Assembly: GCF_900102165.1 (NCBI RefSeq)
Contig: NZ_FNBD01000008.1
Coordinates: 62,001-126,000 of the forward strand
Source of the DNA: Cellulophaga baltica
Lineage (GTDB): Bacteria > Bacteroidota > Bacteroidia > Flavobacteriales > Flavobacteriaceae
DNA length: 64,000 nucleotides
Direction of reading: 5' to 3'
The notes under the pieces are model-generated. The model was not told the origin of the DNA and made no database searches. It was given only the letters and a program-made list of their open reading frames with translations. The position numbers and the translations under genes are program-made. Every line of letters begins with the position of its first letter. The stretch's first letter is position 1. This document shows positions 44,080-53,696 of this stretch, piece by piece.

Positions 44080-44424
44080 TTACTGCCTATTCAACACTTC
44101 AATATTTAAATTTTCTAAATCGTTTAAAGTAATGACAGGACTCTCATTGTGTAATAGCTTATTGATAACTAAACTTGAGACCAACTGGGCATCTTTTTCA
44201 GAAGTAAAAGGAACTGCTCCTTGTACCGCTGGAATATACTCTTGTTTTATTATAATTCTATCTTTTGCTTGTATTTGATATCCAAACCCTCCTTTAACTG
44301 TAAAAACTTCTGAATCTAAAGCAGGAGTGGTGTTTAAATAATTCATGATCACCATACTAATTGCTATCAAGGATATCGTGAATGCTGCTAAAGTTATGGT
44401 TTTATCTAGATTGCTCTTTTTCAT
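44080..44424 (-). CDS. DUF4907 domain-containing membrane-anchored protein
   Basis: 114 residues. One N-terminal hydrophobic segment ('AAFTISLIAISMVIMNYL') anchors the protein or acts as an uncleaved signal; the DUF4907 core is 'GGFGYQIQAKDRIIIKQEYI', then 'PAVQGAVPFTSEKDAQ'. The function is unknown. It stands between the Kelch lipoprotein gene and the LytS/LytT pair on the same strand, a combination that suggests one envelope-related signalling unit. Confidence 0.85.
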   Translation of the reverse strand: MKKSNLDKTITLAAFTISLIAISMVIMNYLNTTPALDSEVFTVKGGFGYQIQAKDRIIIKQEYIPAVQGAVPFTSEKDAQLVSSLVINKLLHNESPVITLNDLENLNIEVLNRQ

Positions 44425-44498
44425 TTATCAAAATTTTAAGAATAATAGGGCTGATTTTCGATAAAACAACCCTATTCATTGTAAATAACTAAATCAAA

Positions 44499-45497
44499 TT
44501 AATCTTCATCGTCATATTCTGCAAAAGGAAAGAATTCTTGTAAATCATCTAAGTACAAAGTTCCTGATCTTCCTAAACCAACAAAAGCTCTTGAAGAATT
44601 TGAGAAAGCTACAGGATCTTGTCTTGTAACCCCTTCATAGCTTGTTTTTACTTCCCAAGTATCTGTTGCAGGATCATACTCCCAAACAGAAGTACTAGCA
44701 CCACTACGATCTCCACAAGCGATATAGCCATAACCATTCAGTGTAAAACCAACAGCGTTACTGCGAGTAATAGCATAATCATCTTCTTCATCTAATTCTA
44801 ACTTCTCTGTCCAAACTTCTGTAGCAGGATCAAAAACCCAGAAATCTGTAAGGTAAACCCCATTAGAAACTCCAGTTGCCAAATAGGCCTTTTCGTTTAT
44901 AATAAATGTAGTAGCAGCACGTCTCTTGTCTCCGCCAAAACCTACTAGCTCTGACCATGTATCTGTAGTTGGGTTGTATTTCCAAAAATCTTTACGATCA
45001 TTATCACCATCAAATCCAGTACCGAAATATCCTGTACCATTTAAACCAAAGCCAATAGCGCTTCTTCGAGGTGTAGATGGGAAATCGGCAATCTGTGTCC
45101 ACGCATTAGTTCCTGGGTCATACGAATAGAAATCTGCTAATTCATCCAAACCATCATACCCAGAACCAATATACCCTTTATCATTTACGGTAAATCCTGC
45201 TGCTGCATTTCGTGCAGAACCTGTAAAATCTGCTTTTTGCGACCAGTAATTACCTTCTATATCATAAGCCCAGAAAGAATTTAAATAGTCATCGCCATCA
45301 TAACCTACGCCCATGTATCCTATATTACCTATAGTAAAACTAGTTGCTCCACTTCTAGGGCTTCCATCAAAAACAGACTTCTCTACCCAGTTTCCTGTAT
45401 CATCATCATCGTCATCGCTGGAGCAGCTAGTTGCTACTAATAATAAGCTAATACCAAATAAGTAGGCTATCTTATATTTTAATGTCATTTCTTTCAT
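44499..45497 (-). CDS. Kelch-repeat lipoprotein
   Basis: 332 residues. Lipoprotein signal with lipobox 'LLVATSCSS' followed by an acidic run of Asp. About six Kelch blades follow, each with a G-Y-G/W-x-Y-D pattern ('GYMGVGYDGDDYLNSFWAYD', 'GYFGTGFDGDNDRKDFWKYN', 'GYGYIACG'), folding as a beta-propeller. The SC-SSDDD sequence after the lipobox is compatible with surface export of Bacteroidota lipoproteins. It is the first gene of the minus-strand LytST unit. An ATG 9 nt in (45488) is an alternative start. Confidence 0.88.
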   Translation of the reverse strand: MKEMTLKYKIAYLFGISLLLVATSCSSDDDDDDTGNWVEKSVFDGSPRSGATSFTIGNIGYMGVGYDGDDYLNSFWAYDIEGNYWSQKADFTGSARNAAAGFTVNDKGYIGSGYDGLDELADFYSYDPGTNAWTQIADFPSTPRRSAIGFGLNGTGYFGTGFDGDNDRKDFWKYNPTTDTWSELVGFGGDKRRAATTFIINEKAYLATGVSNGVYLTDFWVFDPATEVWTEKLELDEEDDYAITRSNAVGFTLNGYGYIACGDRSGASTSVWEYDPATDTWEVKTSYEGVTRQDPVAFSNSSRAFVGLGRSGTLYLDDLQEFFPFAEYDDED

Positions 45498-45741
45498 AAA
45501 CTAATTTTTTAAAATATGTTGATTTTTTAATTCGATTTCAAATCTATACTGCTTATGAAGTCAAATAAAACAGAATAGATAAAGTGGGCGTTTTAACATA
45601 TGAAACCCTACTATTAATCTACGAACAGAACATCTTGCTTTATCGTAATATATTACGAGTTGGTCTTAAAAATAACCGCATTTATCTATTCTACTCTAGT
45701 GCTAATTATGTGTCCTATACATTTATCAAAAAAAATAAATT

Positions 45742-47073
45742 ATGATAAACAAATTGTGGCTTTCTAGCACAATAGTACTACTAGGTTTGCTAGGTAGTTG
45801 TAGTGATGACCTTAATGATTCTGATTTTTTAGCGGGAGATTTGTTTACAGATAGTAATATTAGAGTAGTCCTTATTGACACCTTAACCGTCAATGCCGCT
45901 ACCGTAAAGTTTGATAGTATCATTACCTCGACATCAGACCGTGCTTTAATTGGTCAGTATACCGATCCTGTTTTTGGAACGGTTCGCAGCGGTACCTATG
46001 CAGGTCTCCTACCTAACTCTTATACGATTGATACAGAAGCAGAGTTTGATAGCATTGTCCTGTTTTTAAAATATGACAGCTACTATTATAATGATACCAC
46101 TAATACGAATACAATTCATATAAAGCGTCTTATAGAAAACTTTGATCCGGATGAAAATAATGCGTTCTACAATACCAGCTCTGTGGCCTATGATGATACA
46201 GATTTAGGAACTTTGAGTTATACGCCAAGACCACAATCATCAGATTCCTTAGAGATAAAACTTTCAGATGACTTAGGACTAGAATTTTTTGAGAACCTAC
46301 AAAGTAAAATCATTACAAATACAGCAGAATTCACCAATGAATTTAAAGGCATTGCTTTACTTCCGGGTACTGATGATAACGGTTCTGTTATAGGTTTTTC
46401 AAAAGCAACTACTGATTTTTATTTGCGCCTTTATTACTCTACCGCAGGAGAAACAGATAGAGACCAAAGCTACACTGATATAATTCTTAATACTTCCGAT
46501 ACTCCTAACCCATTTTTTAATGCTATTTCGGCCACAGATCCTGTAGATTATTTACAAACACTTACGAATGGTGAGCTTAGTTTATCTAGTGATGATAGTG
46601 ATGACAAAACATTTATTCAATCGGGAACAGGTATAGCCACTAAATTAGAATTACCCTATCTTAAAACAGTAAATAATGTAGGCGGACAAGGTACTTTATT
46701 AAAAGCTGTTTTAAAAATTACGCCTGTCCTTGGTTCATATACTGATTTTCTTTCTTTAGAAGATTACATGTCTGTGTATCTCGTAGATAAGAATAATGAT
46801 ATAACGAGCCAGTTATACAATACCGATGCTTCTACAGTAACCGCTTTCTTAAATACAGATAACCAAGAGTACAATGATATTTATTACGAAATAGATTTGA
46901 CCGCTTATATTGAAAGTATCCTGACTACCGATCTAAATTCTGATCAATCATTACTCTTAATTCCTGAAGATTTTTCCAATACCGTAGACCGGTTTATATT
47001 AAATGGTACACTAAACTCCAGTACAAAAACAAAACTAGAACTTACATATGCAGTTTACGATGAAGAAAATTAA
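45742..47073 (+). CDS. DUF4270 family lipoprotein
   Basis: 443 residues. Signal with lipobox 'LLGLLGSCSDD'. The body shows the DUF4270 pattern: 'TDSNIRVVLIDTLTVNAATV', 'SDRALIGQYTDPVFGTVRSG' and 'AEFDSIVLFLKYDSYYYND'. Known members are predicted surface or periplasmic lipoproteins of Bacteroidota, role unknown. Divergent from the Kelch gene across a 244-bp spacer. The end overlaps the start of the outer-membrane protein gene by 14 bp. Confidence 0.88.
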   Translation: MINKLWLSSTIVLLGLLGSCSDDLNDSDFLAGDLFTDSNIRVVLIDTLTVNAATVKFDSIITSTSDRALIGQYTDPVFGTVRSGTYAGLLPNSYTIDTEAEFDSIVLFLKYDSYYYNDTTNTNTIHIKRLIENFDPDENNAFYNTSSVAYDDTDLGTLSYTPRPQSSDSLEIKLSDDLGLEFFENLQSKIITNTAEFTNEFKGIALLPGTDDNGSVIGFSKATTDFYLRLYYSTAGETDRDQSYTDIILNTSDTPNPFFNAISATDPVDYLQTLTNGELSLSSDDSDDKTFIQSGTGIATKLELPYLKTVNNVGGQGTLLKAVLKITPVLGSYTDFLSLEDYMSVYLVDKNNDITSQLYNTDASTVTAFLNTDNQEYNDIYYEIDLTAYIESILTTDLNSDQSLLLIPEDFSNTVDRFILNGTLNSSTKTKLELTYAVYDEEN

Positions 47074-48319
47074 ATTATCCTATTTAACGAGTATAGTAAC
47101 CCTTATCATTTCAATTCATTCAGGATATTCACAATCAGAAGCTTTAACTAGTTCTCCCTATTCCTTATATGGTTTAGGAGTAATTAACCAAACAAGTATT
47201 GGAAAGTCTAATGCCTTAGGATATACGGGAATTGGTATAAAGACAGATTCTGAAATTAACAACTTAAACCCTGCTAATTATGCTTTAATTCCACAAAATT
47301 CCTTTTTCTATGATATTGGAGTTACTGGAGAATTAAATAACTATAGTAACAGAAGTTATAGCGAAAATAAGAAAAATGTAAATTTTTCTAACATTGCTTT
47401 TGCCTTTAGAATTACAGAAGGTCTTGGTGCCGGTATTACCATGGTTCCCTATAGTGATGTTGGTTATTCTTTAGTTGGCATTCAATCTAATATTGAAGGA
47501 AGTACGGAAACTTTTGAAAGCTCAGTAACAGGTCTAGGTTCGTTGAGCGATTTGAAGCTGAATTTAGGATATTCACTTTTAGAAAACCTACGATTTGGAA
47601 TGAGTGCTTCATTCTTATTTGGAAATATTGAAGAAACAGAATCTTTTGCCATAAGTAACAGTGCTTTTAATTTAACCGAGACCACCAATTATAGTGGTGC
47701 TCGCCTAGGGTTTGGAATGCAGTTTGATCTCAGTGATAAGTTTACCTTAGGAAGTACCATGCAATTTCCTACTAGCTTAAAAGGAAGCCTTGATCGTTCG
47801 GTAAGCAAAGTAATAGAAGGATCTACAAGTGTAACCATTGAGACTGATGAACCTGATAATGCAGATAATTTTGACCTGCCCTTAGAAGTTGGGATCGGTT
47901 TTAGCGCAAAACTATATAAGTCTTTTATGCTTAGCGCAGATTACAAAAAGAATTATTGGGATGCTACCAATCAAACAGATCTTTCCGGAAGTTATGTAGA
48001 TCAAGATATTCTAGGAGTAGGTTTAGAATATATCAAGAATAAGAGTAGTTTTAAATACAGTGATCGTATTAATTATAGACTTGGTTATAATTATGATACG
48101 GGATATTTAGAAGTTAATAACAAAAAAATAAATGGCTTTAATATTACTACAGGGATAGGATTACCTGTAAGTAAAAATTCTAACTCCATGATAAATTTAT
48201 CATACAGTTATGGCTCAAAAGGGGTAATTGAAAATGTCCTAATTAAAGAAAACTATCACCTATTCACCCTAAACATGAGTTTGGAAGACTTATGGTTTAG
48301 ACAACGTAAAATAAACTAA
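47060..48319 (+). CDS. Outer-membrane beta-barrel protein (hypothetical)
   Basis: 419 residues from ATG 47060, which begins the signal peptide 'MKKIKLSYLTSIVTLIISIH' with cleavage near GYSQ; an ATG 12 nt earlier adds four residues. 'SSPYSLYGLGVINQTSIGKS' and 'INNLNPANYALI' resemble FadL-like barrels, and alternating beta strands continue to the end. The substrate is unknown. It overlaps DUF4270, suggesting that the lipoprotein and barrel act together. Its stop overlaps the stop of the convergent transporter gene by 4 bp. Confidence 0.8.
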   Translation: MKKIKLSYLTSIVTLIISIHSGYSQSEALTSSPYSLYGLGVINQTSIGKSNALGYTGIGIKTDSEINNLNPANYALIPQNSFFYDIGVTGELNNYSNRSYSENKKNVNFSNIAFAFRITEGLGAGITMVPYSDVGYSLVGIQSNIEGSTETFESSVTGLGSLSDLKLNLGYSLLENLRFGMSASFLFGNIEETESFAISNSAFNLTETTNYSGARLGFGMQFDLSDKFTLGSTMQFPTSLKGSLDRSVSKVIEGSTSVTIETDEPDNADNFDLPLEVGIGFSAKLYKSFMLSADYKKNYWDATNQTDLSGSYVDQDILGVGLEYIKNKSSFKYSDRINYRLGYNYDTGYLEVNNKKINGFNITTGIGLPVSKNSNSMINLSYSYGSKGVIENVLIKENYHLFTLNMSLEDLWFRQRKIN

Positions 48320-49158
48320 GAGGTTCTAGATTTATACAGCGCATTAAGTATTAATCCGCCAATAATCATCACTATACCTAATATGCTCCACAAGGTATAA
48401 ATTTCATTAAACCAAAGTAATCCTACGGTTACCGTAAAAAGCACCTCTATATATTTTAGGGGTGCTACTTGAGTGGTAGTCCCAGATTGAAATGCTTTGG
48501 TCATATACAATTGACCAAAATAACCAAATATCCCTAAACCTAATAAAAGAAGCCATTCTATACCTTTAGGGGTTACCCAATTAAAAATAGAAAGGATCCC
48601 TCCTGTTATTGTTGCGATCATCATAAAATAGTTGACAACGACTACCGGATGATCTTGCTTCCCTATTTTACTAATAGTCACATATACTAAGCCGCTAAAA
48701 AAAGCAGCTGCTATAATCAAGACCAACCCAAATGGGTCTAGCGTGCCATCAAAACCTTTTAATATCATTACCCCTCCAAAAGCAATTCCGAAGAATATCC
48801 ATTGTAGAAACTTCACTTTTTCCTTTAATAGGAAAATGGCAAAAAATGCTGCGAATATTGGTGCTATATAGCGTAAAGAAACTGCCGTACCCATCGTTAA
48901 ATACTTTAAAGACATAAAGTATAAGGTCATAGAGGTAACCCCCGCCAAACCTCTATAAATTAGTAATTTTCTTTTATTTCCTAAAATTGGAATCTTGTGA
49001 TATGTTAAAAAAGAAAGCGTTAGAACTAACGTTCCTAAGGATCTAAAGAATACTAATTCATAGGCGGGCAAATGAGCCAGATATTTTACGGTGGCATTCA
49101 TAAAAGTGAAAGACAAAGTACTAATAACCATATACCCTAAGGCTTGTTTAAAATTCAT
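48316..49158 (-). CDS. EamA/DMT-family transporter
   Basis: 280 residues with ten hydrophobic helices in two homologous EamA halves ('SLKYLTMGTAVSLRYIAPIF' in the first, 'TKAFQSGTTTQVAPLKYIEV' in the second). Drug/metabolite transporters move small metabolites across the inner membrane; the substrate is not predictable. It follows the radical SAM gene by 24 bp on the same strand and is probably co-transcribed. Confidence 0.92.
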   Translation of the reverse strand: MNFKQALGYMVISTLSFTFMNATVKYLAHLPAYELVFFRSLGTLVLTLSFLTYHKIPILGNKRKLLIYRGLAGVTSMTLYFMSLKYLTMGTAVSLRYIAPIFAAFFAIFLLKEKVKFLQWIFFGIAFGGVMILKGFDGTLDPFGLVLIIAAAFFSGLVYVTISKIGKQDHPVVVVNYFMMIATITGGILSIFNWVTPKGIEWLLLLGLGIFGYFGQLYMTKAFQSGTTTQVAPLKYIEVLFTVTVGLLWFNEIYTLWSILGIVMIIGGLILNALYKSRTS

Positions 49159-49182
49159 GTATGACGCTATTTTCTACTTTAT

Positions 49183-51375
49183 TTAAAGCGTTAGTAATCC
49201 TGTTTCTTTTAAGGTCTGCAGAGGTTTTGAAAACCAAAACAATTCAAAGTTTTCAAATTGCATTTCAAAATCTGCTTTTAGGACTCCAAATGAGATCAAT
49301 GCCCCTTCTTGTACTTGTAATTTTTCTAACTGTTGATACAACCACTCCCCTGTCTCTTTTTCTAAAGTAATGGTGGTAACATTTTTTCGATCATGAAACA
49401 TCATTTTTAATTGCTCCCAAGATTGTCCACGTTTTGTTTTGGTACTAATTTCTAATTGTGGCATACCGCCTAACCAAAGAATTTTAGCTGTGGGCTTCGC
49501 ACTAAGTGCAAGGGGTGTTTCCAAACAATTCTCAATGAAGTTTTTTTCAATTTGTGATTTCGGAATTTTAAAATCAAACCATTGCTGTAAAGGAGTTTCA
49601 AAACCAATACCATGCATATAATTAAAAAGTGATTTTTTTAAGCCGAAACTAAATTGCTCATGATCGATACCCGTAGTATCCTTAAAATCAATATCGTTAT
49701 TGGCAAAGGTGATTTCCTTAATATCTGGGATAATACCATATGCTGACGGATTAATCCCGACGGGACTGTGGGCTGTTAGTGCAAACTGATGCCAAAAACC
49801 TGATTGTAACACCCCTACTTCAAAAAGTTGACGTACCATTTCAAGGCTATCTACGGTTTCCTGGACGGTCTGCGTTGGGTAGCCATACATTAAATAGGAA
49901 TGCACCATAATGTTCGCCTCCGTAAAATTACGTGTCACCTGCGCCACCTGAGCAACCGTCACCCCTTTATCAATCAATTTTAATAACCGGTCAGACGCCA
50001 CTTCTAAGCCCCCTGATACTGCTATACAGCCAGAAGCCTTTAATAGCTTACACAAATCAGAGGTGAAGCTTTTTTCAAACCGTATATTGGTCCACCAAGT
50101 AACTATTAAATTTCGTTTTAAAATTTCTATCGCTAGGGCCTTCATTAAAGAAGGTGGAGCTGCTTCATCTACAAAATGGAAGCCGTTTTCTCCTGTTTGT
50201 TCAATAAGTGTTTCCATCCTATCTACTAAAAGCTTAGCCGCAACGGGTTCGTATACTTTTATATAATCTAATGAAATATCGCAGAAGGTACATTTCCCCC
50301 AATAGCAACCATGTGCCATGGTCAATTTATTCCAGCGCCCGTCACTCCACAAGCTATGCATTGGATTTGCTATCTCAATTACAGAAATATAGTGGTCTAA
50401 AAGTAAATCGGTATAATCAGGAGTTCCTACCTCACTTTGCTTATAATCTGCTCTTTTCGCTGTATTTAGATAGGTTACCTTTTCATTTTGCACTAAAAAG
50501 GTTCTTTTAAACTCCCCTAGCGTATTTGGATTATTGGTAACCGCGTTCACTAATAATTCCACAGGTAATTCACCATCATCTAGGGTGATGTAATCAAAAA
50601 ATTCAAAAACACGCGTATCGGTAACAGATCGCAATTCTGTGTTTGCAAAACCGCCACCCATTCCAATTTTTATGGTGGGAAAATGTTTTTTTATATACTG
50701 TGCACTTCTAAATCCGCTATACAAATTACCTGGAAAAGGAATTGAAAAACATACTAATTTAGGTTGTACGTTTCTTATATGATGATCTAGAATAGCTAAA
50801 GTTAATTCATCTATATAGGTAACCTCTTCTTGTAATTTACCATATAATTCATCAAAAGAATTTGCACTTCGCCCTAAACGCTCTGCATACCTGCTAAATC
50901 CAAAATTAGCATCAATACATTCTACGATAAAATCTGATAAGTCTTCTAGATATAAAGTCGCTAAATGCTTTGCTTTATCTTGCAATCCCATTTCACCAAA
51001 AGCCCAATCTAAATCGTCTAGCTGCTGAAAACGTGAGGCTTCCGGTAAGAAACCATCTGTACAAATTTGTCGCGCAAATGTTGGGTTCTTATCTTGTAAA
51101 AATGCGATAACAGGATTTATCGTTTGTAAATAAACATCCTTTAAAGCATAAATCCGATGGCAATTTTCTGATACAATCGTAGCATGCTCCTTGGCATAAT
51201 CAAATATTTTTTGAAACTGATTTTTTGAAAATAATTCTAGAATTACTTCAATACCTAAATCGATTTGAAAAGAAGAAATGTTTATTGTATTCAAAAACCC
51301 TTTTAAATAAGCCGTTGCGGGATAAGGCGTGTTTAATTGCGTAAACGGAGGTGTTATAAGTAGAATATCTTTCAA
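49183..51375 (-). CDS. B12-binding-domain-type radical SAM protein
   Basis: 730 residues. The N-terminal region (about 1-280) has the Rossmann-like layout of the cobalamin-binding family ('LLITPPFTQLNTPYPATAYL', 'SIPFPGNLYSGFRSAQYIKK', 'PTIKIGMGGGFANTEL'). The radical SAM core begins at about residue 350 with 'HGCYWGKCTFCDISLDY', the CxxxCxxC that ligates [4Fe-4S]. The reaction is unknown; relatives include methyltransferases and lipid or cofactor enzymes. The cobalamin ligand is not obvious, so B12 dependence is uncertain. It lies upstream of the EamA gene. Confidence 0.85.
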   Translation of the reverse strand: MKDILLITPPFTQLNTPYPATAYLKGFLNTINISSFQIDLGIEVILELFSKNQFQKIFDYAKEHATIVSENCHRIYALKDVYLQTINPVIAFLQDKNPTFARQICTDGFLPEASRFQQLDDLDWAFGEMGLQDKAKHLATLYLEDLSDFIVECIDANFGFSRYAERLGRSANSFDELYGKLQEEVTYIDELTLAILDHHIRNVQPKLVCFSIPFPGNLYSGFRSAQYIKKHFPTIKIGMGGGFANTELRSVTDTRVFEFFDYITLDDGELPVELLVNAVTNNPNTLGEFKRTFLVQNEKVTYLNTAKRADYKQSEVGTPDYTDLLLDHYISVIEIANPMHSLWSDGRWNKLTMAHGCYWGKCTFCDISLDYIKVYEPVAAKLLVDRMETLIEQTGENGFHFVDEAAPPSLMKALAIEILKRNLIVTWWTNIRFEKSFTSDLCKLLKASGCIAVSGGLEVASDRLLKLIDKGVTVAQVAQVTRNFTEANIMVHSYLMYGYPTQTVQETVDSLEMVRQLFEVGVLQSGFWHQFALTAHSPVGINPSAYGIIPDIKEITFANNDIDFKDTTGIDHEQFSFGLKKSLFNYMHGIGFETPLQQWFDFKIPKSQIEKNFIENCLETPLALSAKPTAKILWLGGMPQLEISTKTKRGQSWEQLKMMFHDRKNVTTITLEKETGEWLYQQLEKLQVQEGALISFGVLKADFEMQFENFELFWFSKPLQTLKETGLLTL

Positions 51376-51417
51376 AATGGACTAAAAAATAAGCTGCAAA
51401 GGTAAGGCTATAGTTTC

Positions 51418-52371
51418 CTACAAGCTCATTTCTTTCTTTAAAATTTCCGCTACAGCACTTTGGTAAGCCCTTGGGTTATTTGCTTTTTTTATCGCTTTAA
51501 ATGTTTTCTGTGGATTTGAAAATGATTGTGAGAAAAACTCCCAAAACCCCTGCATTTTCATCTTTATTGGAGTTGGGCCCGATAAAAAAGCATCATAATC
51601 TTTATATATAGTCTCATGAAATTCACTAAAAATTGCCCATCTATCTTCTGGATATTCAAACGTATTTGCTTTAATCATACTTGGTAGAAAAGGATCCGCT
51701 ATCAAACCACGGCCAATCATCCAATGGTCTATACTCGGAAAACGTTCCTGCATATTCTTAAAGGTTTGTACGGAAGTAATATCACCATTGTAATATAATT
51801 TATGACGTGTACTATCTACACAACGTTGAAAAGCATCTAGGTCTACCCCTCCTTTATAAAGCTGCTTACCTATACGTGCATGTATTGCGATATTTTTGAT
51901 AGGGTATTTATCTAAAATTGGAAACGTATCTAATATCTCACTACTATCTTCATAACCCATGCGCATTTTCATAGAAACGGTAACATTGGTTTCTGCGTGT
52001 ACGCGGTCCAGAATATGATCAATCTTATCTGCTTCTTTTACTAACCCAGAGCCCATGCCACGTTTAGTCACCATAGGGTATGGACAACCTAAATTCCAAT
52101 TTAACTCCGTATAGCCTAAATCTTGAATGTACTTTACGACAAATAGGAACTCATCTGCATCATTAGTCATTACTTGCGGGATAAGACTTAAATCGGTATT
52201 ATTTTCAAGCTGTAAATCGCGTTGATACGATGATTTGATGACCAATTTACCATCTAAACGAATGTAAGGCGCATAAAAAGTATCTATTCCACCAAAAAAG
52301 TGATGGAATGCATTTCTAAAACGAAAATCGGTAAAGCCCTGTAATGGAGAAGATAGTAAGGTAAAACTCAT
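51418..52371 (-). CDS. tRNA-dihydrouridine synthase family protein
   Basis: 317 residues. An FMN-dependent TIM barrel opening 'LLSSPLQGFTDFRFRNAFHH', with the catalytic Cys in 'LNWNLGCPYPMVTKRGMGSG', and 'VSMKMRMGYED', 'IAIHARIGKQLYKGGVD', 'YYNGDITSV' and 'WMIGRGLIADPFL'. It reduces uridine to dihydrouridine in tRNA D-loops; which position cannot be told, although the length and N-terminus are nearer the DusC type. A terminator separates it from the gene upstream. Confidence 0.93.
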   Translation of the reverse strand: MSFTLLSSPLQGFTDFRFRNAFHHFFGGIDTFYAPYIRLDGKLVIKSSYQRDLQLENNTDLSLIPQVMTNDADEFLFVVKYIQDLGYTELNWNLGCPYPMVTKRGMGSGLVKEADKIDHILDRVHAETNVTVSMKMRMGYEDSSEILDTFPILDKYPIKNIAIHARIGKQLYKGGVDLDAFQRCVDSTRHKLYYNGDITSVQTFKNMQERFPSIDHWMIGRGLIADPFLPSMIKANTFEYPEDRWAIFSEFHETIYKDYDAFLSGPTPIKMKMQGFWEFFSQSFSNPQKTFKAIKKANNPRAYQSAVAEILKKEMSL

Positions 52372-52441
52372 TAAAAATAGATTGGCGGCAAAGATACATC
52401 CTTGTCAAATACTTTTATCTATCTAGCCTACTTTATTAAAC

Positions 52442-52475
52442 AAAAAATCCTCGGGAAATTTCCCGAGGATTTTTT
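52442..52475 (-). terminator. Perfect palindromic terminator
   Basis: AAATCCTCGGGAAA paired with its exact complement, flanked by A and T tracts (34 bp overall). The stem directly touches the stop codon of the 52475-52774 gene and separates it from the downstream dus gene. Confidence 0.9.
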
Positions 52476-52774
52476 TATGCTTCTATAATCACTTCTTCTT
52501 TTTTCTTTTTAAATACATAGGTATAAAACCACATGATGGTAAAGGTTGGAATAAAATCTGACCCAGGAATTAACTCCTCTACGAAAGTTACCATTCCGGC
52601 AGCCTGCCCTATTTTACCTTTGTACAGCCTAGTCATTAACCAAGCAGAAATTGGTGCCCAGATAATATCTGAAAACTCTCCTATTCCTGGAATTACAAAC
52701 GACACGAGTCCTAAAGCATCAAAAAGAAGGCTTAAAAACAGGTTGCGTACTTTATTATCTTTTAATTCTGACAT
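52475..52774 (-). CDS. Small conserved membrane protein
   Basis: 99 residues with two to three hydrophobic stretches: 'LFLSLLFDALGLVSFVIPGI', 'IIWAPISAWLMTRLY' and 'FIPTFTIMWFYTYVF'. It ends in a Lys/Glu tail. I recognise the general type from Flavobacteria, but it has no assigned function. Separated from folE upstream by 63 bp and followed immediately by a terminator. It may be read from the folE promoter or its own. Confidence 0.75.
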   Translation of the reverse strand: MSELKDNKVRNLFLSLLFDALGLVSFVIPGIGEFSDIIWAPISAWLMTRLYKGKIGQAAGMVTFVEELIPGSDFIPTFTIMWFYTYVFKKKKEEVIIEA

Positions 52775-52837
52775 ATTTAAATTTACTATTTTAATTAATT
52801 ATAATCAAAATAGATGCCAAAAAATATGCGACTATGA

Positions 52838-53437
52838 TTACGAAAGTTTAGAACTAATCAATTTTAAAAACTCATTTCTTGTTTCTTGCTTCTCAAACTG
52901 CCCTCTAAACCCAGAAGTAGTTGTCACAGAATTTTGCTTTTGTACACCACGCATCATCATACACATATGTGAAGCTTCTATAACTACCGCTACACCTTTA
53001 GGCTTCAAGGTATCATTTAAACATTCTAATATATCATGAGTTAAACGCTCTTGAACCTGCAAACGTCTTGCAAAAACATCTACAACACGCGGTATTTTAC
53101 TTAGACCTACAATATGACCATTAGGGATATAAGCAATATGCGCTTTTCCAAAAAATGGTAGCATGTGGTGCTCACAAAGAGAATATAATTCAATGTCTTT
53201 AATGATTACCATATCATCATAGGATTCTTTGAACATTGCACCCTTTAAAATCTCAACAGGATCTTGTTGATATCCTTGTGTTAAGTATAACATAGCCTTA
53301 GCAGCACGTTCTGGAGTTTTTACTAATCCTTCTCTTGTAACGTCTTCTCCTACGCCTTCAATAATTGTTTTATAGTTACTACGTACATCATCCGTAATTT
53401 CTATATCATACTCTTCAAACTTTTTATATGGATCCAT
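52838..53437 (-). CDS. folE: GTP cyclohydrolase I
   Basis: 199 residues from the ATG at 53437 ([14 protein letters not shown]). Motifs: '[20 protein letters not shown]', zinc and catalytic residues in '[19 protein letters not shown]', '[20 protein letters not shown]', and '[20 protein letters not shown]' with the third zinc Cys. It converts GTP to dihydroneopterin triphosphate, the first step to folate and pterins; pterins can also feed photolyase antenna cofactors. A longer start at 53467 is open, but its ATG sits inside the dyad operator, so I prefer the internal one. Dyad D upstream links it to the photolyase operon. Confidence 0.94.
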   Translation of the reverse strand: MDPYKKFEEYDIEITDDVRSNYKTIIEGVGEDVTREGLVKTPERAAKAMLYLTQGYQQDPVEILKGAMFKESYDDMVIIKDIELYSLCEHHMLPFFGKAHIAYIPNGHIVGLSKIPRVVDVFARRLQVQERLTHDILECLNDTLKPKGVAVVIEASHMCMMMRGVQKQNSVTTTSGFRGQFEKQETRNEFLKLISSKLS

Positions 53438-53458
53438 CAAATTTCTTTTTCTTAGCTT

Positions 53459-53492
53459 TTTGTTCATGTTTTAAATAAAACACTTAAACAAA
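53459..53492 (-). promoter_or_regulatory. Dyad operator D upstream of folE
   Basis: TTTGTTCA (53459-53466, one change) and TAAACAAA (53485-53492, perfect) with an 18-bp spacer. A further half-site TAAACATT begins exactly 10 bp after the start of the perfect half (53495-53502), identical to the right half of site C. It lies 21 nt before the preferred folE ATG. Confidence 0.6.
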
Positions 53493-53647
53493 GTTAAACA
53501 TTAAATTCATTGCATAAATGAAAATATGGGAAATATTTAAGTCACAAATATAATATACTATCTGTTACCCCTTAATTCTATTTCTTTATAGTGGCATAGA
53601 CAAAGAAGGTTTTCCTCTTAAAATATAATCAATCTATAGGCACGGGT

Positions 53648-53678
53648 TTTGTCATGTCTAGGCTAATGCTTACTTTCA
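53648..53678 (+). promoter_or_regulatory. Possible promoter of the ABC-CPBP-TIGR02757 operon
   Basis: TTTG at 53648-53651 and TACTTTCA at 53671-53678 are spaced by 19 nt, as in Bacteroidota promoters. The -7 box deviates in its last two bases. It lies 18 nt before the ATG at 53697. Confidence 0.35.
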
Positions 53679-53696
53679 TGCCATAATTTTATAAGA

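Noticed and set aside
52433-52446. TTAAACAAAA next to the palindromic terminator
   Set aside because: It resembles a dyad half-site, but no partner is found at the required distance and it lies downstream of a gene.
52778-52810. TTTTG-N20-TAAATTTA on the minus strand, a good promoter match
   Set aside because: The -7 box ends only 3 nt before the ATG of the 52475-52774 gene, so transcription would start at or after the start codon; it is probably a chance match in AT-rich DNA.
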